Shown here: piece after piece, positions 61,101 to 64,000 of the stretch
Numbering within the stretch: the stretch's first letter is position 1
Layout of the letters: every line of letters starts with the position of its first letter
Assembly (NCBI GenBank): GCA_034506255.1
Contig: JAPDPX010000004.1
Location: forward strand, 1 to 64,000
Direction of reading: 5' to 3'
Source: a candidate division KSB1 bacterium
GTDB lineage: Bacteria > Zhuqueibacterota > Zhuqueibacteria > Zhuqueibacterales > Zhuqueibacteraceae
DNA length: 64,000 bases
Program-made: the position numbers and the translations under genes
Notes under the pieces: model-generated
The model's database searches: none
Seen by the model: the letters and a program-made list of their open reading frames with translations, nothing else
What the model was told of the DNA's origin: nothing

Positions 61101-63439
61101 GCGGCCACAGCCAGAGCGGCAACGTCAACACCGCACTGCTGGAACCGTTGAGTGTGCTGGTGACGGATCAATTCAACAATGGTGTGCCCAACGTGACGGT
61201 GGTTTTCAGCGTTGAAGCGGGCGAAGGCCGGCTGCTCGGCCCGGGCCCGGTGGTGACCGACAGCAACGGCGTGGCGGCAATTCAGTATGTGCTCGGACCG
61301 ACAGTGGGCGAGAACCGCGTGCGCGCGAGCGCGACCGGTCTGCGCAACTCGCCGCTCATCTTCGTGCTCAATGCCGTCAACAATCCGGCGCGCAGCATGC
61401 AGTTGATCTCCGGCAATGGCCAGACCGGGGTGGTGCTGGAAGAGCTGCTGCAGCCGCTGGTGGTGGGTGTGGTGGACAAGGACAATCGTCCGGTGGCCGG
61501 CAAGACTATCAAATTTGAAGTCACCTTCGGCGGCGGCCAGGTCAACGGCGGCCAGACGGCCAACGTGAGCAGCGATGAATTCGGCCTGGCGAAAGTGGTG
61601 TGGCGTCTCGGGCCGAGCGCCGGCTTGAATGTTGTGCGCGCCAGCGGGACAAATCTCAACAATTCGCCGCTGGATTTCCAGGCGCAGGCGCGTACCGGTC
61701 GGCCCGTCGCGCTGGTCGAGGTGAGCGGCAATGGCGCCGCCGGTGCTGTCAATCAAACCCTGGCCACGCCCCTGGTGGTGCGCGTGGTGGATGCCAACAG
61801 CAACGGCATCGACGGGGTGCCGGTGATTTTCGAATTGATCCAGGGCGGCGGCCAGCTCTCCAACGGCTTCATCAATACCGCCAATGGCGGCTTTGCCTCG
61901 ACACAGATCACCTTCGATGGCGTGAGCGGCCCGCGCAAGATCCGCGCAAGCGCCAACGGCCTGGCCAACTCGCCGCTGTTCTTCACGGTGACCGCAACGC
62001 CGGGCACTGCCAGCCGGATGCAGGCAGTGGCGCGCACCAACAACCAGAGCGGCACCGCCGGCCTGCCGTTGAACTTTCCGCTGCAAACGAAAGTCACCGA
62101 CATCCATGGCAACCCGATTGCAGGCGTGCCGATCAGCTATGTGGTGAAGAAAGGCGGCGGTAATTTTGCCGGACAGGCAGCGGCCACGATCATGACCAAT
62201 GCCCAGGGGATCGCGCAAGTGCCATGGACCGTGGGCCCCGGCGCCAATGAAGCGGAAGCCATCGGCACCGGCCTGAGCGGTTCGCCGATCGAATTCCGGG
62301 CCACCGGCGTGACCGGCAACAATTTCCCGATTCTCGTCGATGTGCCGGATCAGCAGGCTGTGGAAGGCAACCGCATCGAGTTTGTGATCAGTGCGACCGA
62401 TGCCGACAACGAGGCCATACGTTACAGCGCGGCCAATCTGCCGCCCGGTGCGGTTTTCGACTCGCTCGGCACGCGCATCTTCACCTGGCAGACCGATCTC
62501 AACAGCGCCGGCCGTTATGAAGTCAGCTTCTTTGCGCGCGATTTGCGCGGCGGCCGGGACGAGGAGATCGTCGTCATCGAAGTGACGAACAAAAACCAAC
62601 CACCGGTGATCGTCAGCCGCATTCCGGCCGGCATGCCCGGTGCGCCACAGGACACCACCGTGCTGAGCGGCAGGCTCACCATGCGCGTCAACGCGGTTGA
62701 CCCCGACGGTGACGTGTTGAGCTACCGCTGGTATTTGAACGGCGAGCTGACCAGCGCCATCACCAACACCTTCGAGTTTGACAGCAAGATCAAACTCAAT
62801 GCGGTGGAAGCCTGGGTGTTCGATCTGGAAGACACGGTGCGCACGCGCTGGACCATCCGCACGCCGGTGCAGCTCGAAACCTTCAGCGCCACCGCAGTGG
62901 AGGGCAGGGGCGTGCGCCTGGAATGGGTCACCAGCAGCGAGTCCAACAACGCCGGCTTCAACCTGCTGCGCAGCCGCAGCCGGGACGGCGGGTATGAAAG
63001 CATCAATCTGCAGATCATCACCCCGAGCCAGGATGGCCGCTATTCCTACCTCGACACCGACGTCGAGGTCAACACGCGCTATTTCTACAAGCTCGAGGAC
63101 ATCGATCTCAACGGCAACATTACCGTGCATGGCCCGCTGGAGATCATGGTGGCGCCGCCGTCACGCCTCGATCTGGCACAGAACTATCCGAACCCGTTCA
63201 ACCCGTCCACCAACATCCGCTACCAACTGCCGCAGAACACCCGGGTCAAACTGGTGGTTTACAATCTGATCGGCCAGGAGGTGCGCGAGCTGGTGAACAC
63301 CATCATGCCGGCCGGTTATCATACCGCAGTGTGGGACGGCCGCGACCAGCGCGGCAAGCCGGTGCCCTCGGGCATTTATCACTACCGTCTCGAAGCCGGC
63401 GGCCAGGTGTTGGTGAAACGCATGACCCTGGTCAAATAA
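55142..63439 (+). CDS. Giant surface protein: SGNH hydrolase, lectin-like, FN3, invasin-like repeats, T9SS tail
   Basis: A 2765-residue secreted protein. A signal peptide ends near HAQ. An SGNH hydrolase (about 33-230) has Ser40 in GNSITEG, Asn117 in GTND, and Asp209 and His212 in DNLHPND, so it is probably an active esterase. Then come a lectin-like domain (DDFADDFNGG, about 236-420), an FN3 domain (about 425-530), a second lectin-like domain (DTFDRPGPSLG, about 540-720), and 13 invasin-type units (about 725-2390). Two carbohydrate-binding-like inserts interrupt them (LEAESGQ near 785; NLVENSGFEKG near 1136). A cadherin/Ig-like domain (about 2392-2490), an FN3-like domain (2577-2670) and an NYPNPFNPSTNI sorting tail complete it. 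Confidence 0.87.
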   Translation: MSAMNSQQWLRRVWWLGVMVAGFGFGAGHAQTRIMPLGNSITEGVGSSHSAGYRYYLFNLLGNAGVSFDFVGSLQDGSGFSDTEHEGHSGFRAEQLDVTAYLTQHNPDYVLLEVGTNDISQGDTPAQVRDDIAAILDAIHAYNPAIQTYLSTVVPRKDNAAKETATEQLNALLPALVSDKVAAGHKLVLVDNHSRLVADPNWETTLMADNLHPNDSGYELMATEFFNAIQGYQPGVDDFADDFNGGVLSANWTAHPAFQVQSNQLVNTATVDAWDNHLAIPNVITNPNVLEFTYGSLSNAEGRYFTGVALLLDRAATDASGYLLLRNETSVRLFTIVNGLPGVSVATVAGNVTPPPQAGDRLRVEWHSDAGGHHFVVYLNDQLDAVVDDPAKLQGNAVTTYAGMMVHGNTSDGVDDFHLYKQTDATPPAFVSDLSTTTVTSTSVELRWTAPGDDGNTGTARSYDLRYATSLITEANFNSATPVAGLGNPKPAGSIETVTVSGLRSGTRYYFALKSSDEIGNTSALSNVVEVTTTVLTLSSDTFDRPGPSLGANWAADARLQIINNEVQHTATIDIWTPAVFKLGRNAQEVSIVWGQNATVYGANFSGVLVLADSFTTRPNGYMIQHSNERGKTRLWHMQNGNLVTILDEGTAFGPNTQAGSEMKVIIRREAAAHFFDVYINGVFDRTLSDPNKRENGSYSGFVLESTLGAENALTQFEVGVQPGSPAKLLVVSGDKQTARVRQKLANPLKVSLYDSFDNPVPGAEVNFTATLGQASFSRADNNIRLEAESGQITAPLVVQDDPEASGGKYLVYPVPQNDAGSAVYTFNIPVSGTYYIWARNLTPGESGANSWTVRVDGGAPFVYDVFQGQRSNTWKWDLLSERGTGNPSNPQFDPKTFEWAAGQHTLVVEGRFDRARLDKFLITRDASYIPQGKEEGGSRTDENGIASTEVVLGTLAGPVKVEAQFGALVPAVFHLTAKPGFPGGLVQPGGSGQSGPAGQFLAQPFTVVVTDSFGNPTADGRVSWVVTEGTGQLSSYRVISDSTGRVEVDFAPGNGSSQNKVEAAAAFTSQRFEFTAQTSSGVASAAELVSGSNQTGAVASTLPAPLVLRVADAGGQPVAGFPVEFETMRGGGTTSGHNLVENSGFEKGNNGLPSQWTLEGNPTTDEVRLNSSNPHAGSRSVFVNANRNGVGISQVISYAANTSYTLTFWAKVDSGVLRVSWRMNDAAGNQQETIVDVTAEATAGGWRRYLVTATNQAAANRQLFFRTLNSGKFRVDDVSVVRNTGADGRLAVNWTLGDTVGTQQVRARARNASGADLSGSPVVFTAQATVGAAARLVEVSGNNQLGTAGQPLGAPFVVKVTDVVGNPVSGSTVLFEVIQGGGNLAGATTANLVTNAQGLAQVVLTLGSNATVSNQVRASAAGLTGSPIVFTAGIGTPARLAKVSGDNQVGTAGSPAPGNLVVKITDAGNKAISGASVTFTVQQGNGTINGQSTAVIRTDGNGEARALFVLGPLTGGENRVRASAEFNGQALQGSPQNFVVRAAALKEMAMISGNNQTGIAGETLANPFRVMLVDTLNHGVPQQEVTFTVIEGGGRLDNGGTSSIVRTDSTGRAQVRLTLGSQIGTNNNKVRAQAAIALPGSPQIFQASAQVGPPAVLKKIDGDSLSGVVNNPLPEPFVVQVTDRAGNPLFGVKVIFEVLEGGGNLDGVTRDTVTTNDQGRAQVTLTLGATSGLYNNKVRARAFNGSLELQNSPMLFVATAAPSKARVLAIAGGNRQQGLAGEPLANPLRVRVLDSQGNPIKDHPVRFRSSGIANGTFSTTGLADTTVVTNANGIAEVTWILGSTILPDSQMVTASANDGLQNLQGSPATFKAAATPGLPSARTSTITASGPVPANGQSRSTITVTVKDKFGNALANKPVQLLASGSDNNVQQPGVTDAQGRATGSLASTKAELKIITAKVDGVHEIKPGTSVRFTPLAATQMAIRSGHSQSGNVNTALLEPLSVLVTDQFNNGVPNVTVVFSVEAGEGRLLGPGPVVTDSNGVAAIQYVLGPTVGENRVRASATGLRNSPLIFVLNAVNNPARSMQLISGNGQTGVVLEELLQPLVVGVVDKDNRPVAGKTIKFEVTFGGGQVNGGQTANVSSDEFGLAKVVWRLGPSAGLNVVRASGTNLNNSPLDFQAQARTGRPVALVEVSGNGAAGAVNQTLATPLVVRVVDANSNGIDGVPVIFELIQGGGQLSNGFINTANGGFASTQITFDGVSGPRKIRASANGLANSPLFFTVTATPGTASRMQAVARTNNQSGTAGLPLNFPLQTKVTDIHGNPIAGVPISYVVKKGGGNFAGQAAATIMTNAQGIAQVPWTVGPGANEAEAIGTGLSGSPIEFRATGVTGNNFPILVDVPDQQAVEGNRIEFVISATDADNEAIRYSAANLPPGAVFDSLGTRIFTWQTDLNSAGRYEVSFFARDLRGGRDEEIVVIEVTNKNQPPVIVSRIPAGMPGAPQDTTVLSGRLTMRVNAVDPDGDVLSYRWYLNGELTSAITNTFEFDSKIKLNAVEAWVFDLEDTVRTRWTIRTPVQLETFSATAVEGRGVRLEWVTSSESNNAGFNLLRSRSRDGGYESINLQIITPSQDGRYSYLDTDVEVNTRYFYKLEDIDLNGNITVHGPLEIMVAPPSRLDLAQNYPNPFNPSTNIRYQLPQNTRVKLVVYNLIGQEVRELVNTIMPAGYHTAVWDGRDQRGKPVPSGIYHYRLEAGGQVLVKRMTLVK
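57310..62310 (+). repeat. Thirteen invasin-type (Big_1) repeat units in the giant protein
   Basis: Units share the form (S)G(N)NQxGxAGxxLxxPxxVxVTDxxGNPVxGxxVxFxVxxGGG, then a TDxxGxAxVxxTLG strand and NxVRASAxxLxGSP. They start near residues 724, 996, 1087, 1338 and onward at about 100-residue spacing, except where carbohydrate-binding-like domains are inserted. Unit 9 (TSTITASGPVPANGQSRSTI) is the most classical invasin form. The units are diverged in DNA, so they are old duplications. Confidence 0.75.
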
Positions 63440-63460
63440 CGGACCGACTCCTCTCACAAT

Positions 63461-63506
63461 AAAAGAAAATCCCACCGCTCTTTGGCTGCGGTGGGATTTT
63501 CTTTTT
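63461..63506. terminator. Strong bidirectional terminator
   Basis: An 18-bp stem (63461-63478 with 63488-63505) with loop TCTTTGGCT is A-rich on the left and T-rich on the right. It can terminate both the giant protein gene and the converging minus-strand gene. Confidence 0.85.
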
Positions 63507-63672
63507 GGGCAGAAGCCCGGTTTTTCCAATTCGTCCGACAACGACGCACCCCCCGGCAGGGCCGGGCTTGTCAAAGCGTTGCGTTTTGCGAAAGGGCGGG
63601 GAGGCTGCCACGGCCAAGCCATGACGCGGACGGCATTTTCGATGGAAGTGAATGCCTCTCCTCGCCTGTCTT

Positions 63673-64000
63673 CTACTTGGTCAGCAACATGCGCCTGGTG
63701 AGCACCTGCGCGCCGAAACGCAGGCGGCAGAAATAAACGCCCGAAGCCAGCGCCGAACCGTCGAAAGTGACTTCATGACGACCCGCAACCAGATGCTCAT
63801 CAACCAAAACCGCGATTTCCTGTCCCAGCGTGTTGTAGACCGCCAGGCGCGCCGTGCCGTTCTCCGGCAGATTGAACACGATGATGGTGACCGGATTGAA
63901 CGGGTTGGGATAGTTCTGCGCCAGGCTGAATTGCTGCGGCCTCTCCGGATTTTCCGCCACCACCGTGCCACTGCCGGTCTTGAAGCGCCAAACTTCCGAC
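63673..64000 (-). CDS. C-terminus of a T9SS cargo protein (runs past the window)
   Basis: The last ~109 codons of a gene that enters from the right edge. The end is a type A-like sorting domain: FSLAQNYPNPFNPVTIIVFNL, ARLAVYNTLGQEIAVLVDEHL and SGVYFCRLRFGAQVLTRRMLLTK. The upstream residues in the window (SEVWRFKTGSGTVVAENPERP) say nothing about function. It is therefore a secreted or surface protein, 5' truncated here. Confidence 0.82.
   Translation of the reverse strand, partial: SEVWRFKTGSGTVVAENPERPQQFSLAQNYPNPFNPVTIIVFNLPENGTARLAVYNTLGQEIAVLVDEHLVAGRHEVTFDGSALASGVYFCRLRFGAQVLTRRMLLTK

Noticed and set aside
57310..62310. Possible CRISPR or DNA satellite because of regular ~300-bp periodicity
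   Set aside because: The periodicity is protein-level (invasin-type units); the DNA is diverged and fully coding.

Overview
The window looks like chromosome from an uncultured, high-GC, Gram-negative bacterium of the FCB superphylum, in the style of Calditrichota or candidate division KSB1. The evidence is: TonB-dependent receptors with an N-terminal carboxypeptidase-regulatory-like domain, PorV/PorQ-type barrels, secreted proteins ending in type IX secretion (T9SS)-style 'NPFNP' sorting domains, a GWxTD protein, and a compact Rieske/cytochrome b pair. The taxonomic placement is inference. I saw no rRNA, tRNA or CRISPR array.

Layout. 1-1.1 kb: decayed IS66 remnants (tnpA plus truncated tnpB on minus, the end of a tnpC on plus), followed by a non-coding repeat block that recurs inverted at 16.2-16.5 kb. 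1.7-5.2 kb (minus): BMP-family lipoprotein, DinB-like protein, cytochrome b and Rieske protein. 5.4-9.0 kb (plus): 7Fe ferredoxin, DUF488 protein, CoA-binding protein, 2-hydroxyacid dehydrogenase, proline dehydrogenase. 9.5-11.1 kb (minus): sodium/solute symporter. 11.5-15.1 kb: nicotinamidase-like hydrolase, overlapping metzincin-like secreted protease, and nicotinate phosphoribosyltransferase, i.e. two consecutive NAD-salvage steps. 15.5-24.2 kb: archease, thioredoxin-NHL protein, SWIM-SNF2 helicase, RRM RNA-binding protein, erythronate-4-phosphate dehydrogenase. 24.2-25.0 kb: an unusual gap with a consensus sigma70-type promoter and two possible structured RNAs.

25.0-53.0 kb is the distinctive part, an envelope/export locus with all genes on plus. 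It holds two versions of one module: TonB-dependent receptor, large secreted protein with a 'VPNPY' C-terminal domain, PorV-like barrel, and a lipoprotein with Ig-like and GATase1-like parts. Module A (25.0-39.6 kb) has a tandem duplicate of the secreted protein and adds an extra barrel, an ethylbenzene-dehydrogenase-like lipoprotein and a GWxTD protein. Module B (40.0-53.0 kb) adds Asp-rich, calcium-site-like repeats to both receptor and secreted partner, and ends with two beta-propeller-like T9SS cargo proteins. The repeated gene order suggests a receptor/export machine analogous in logic to SusCD but built from different parts.

53.2-64 kb: a secreted pentein-fold protein resembling agmatine deiminase, a 2765-residue surface protein (SGNH hydrolase, lectin-like, FN3 and 13 invasin-like units, T9SS-type tail), and at the right edge the C-terminus of another T9SS-type cargo protein on minus. 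The 63461-63506 hairpin serves as a shared terminator for the two converging genes.
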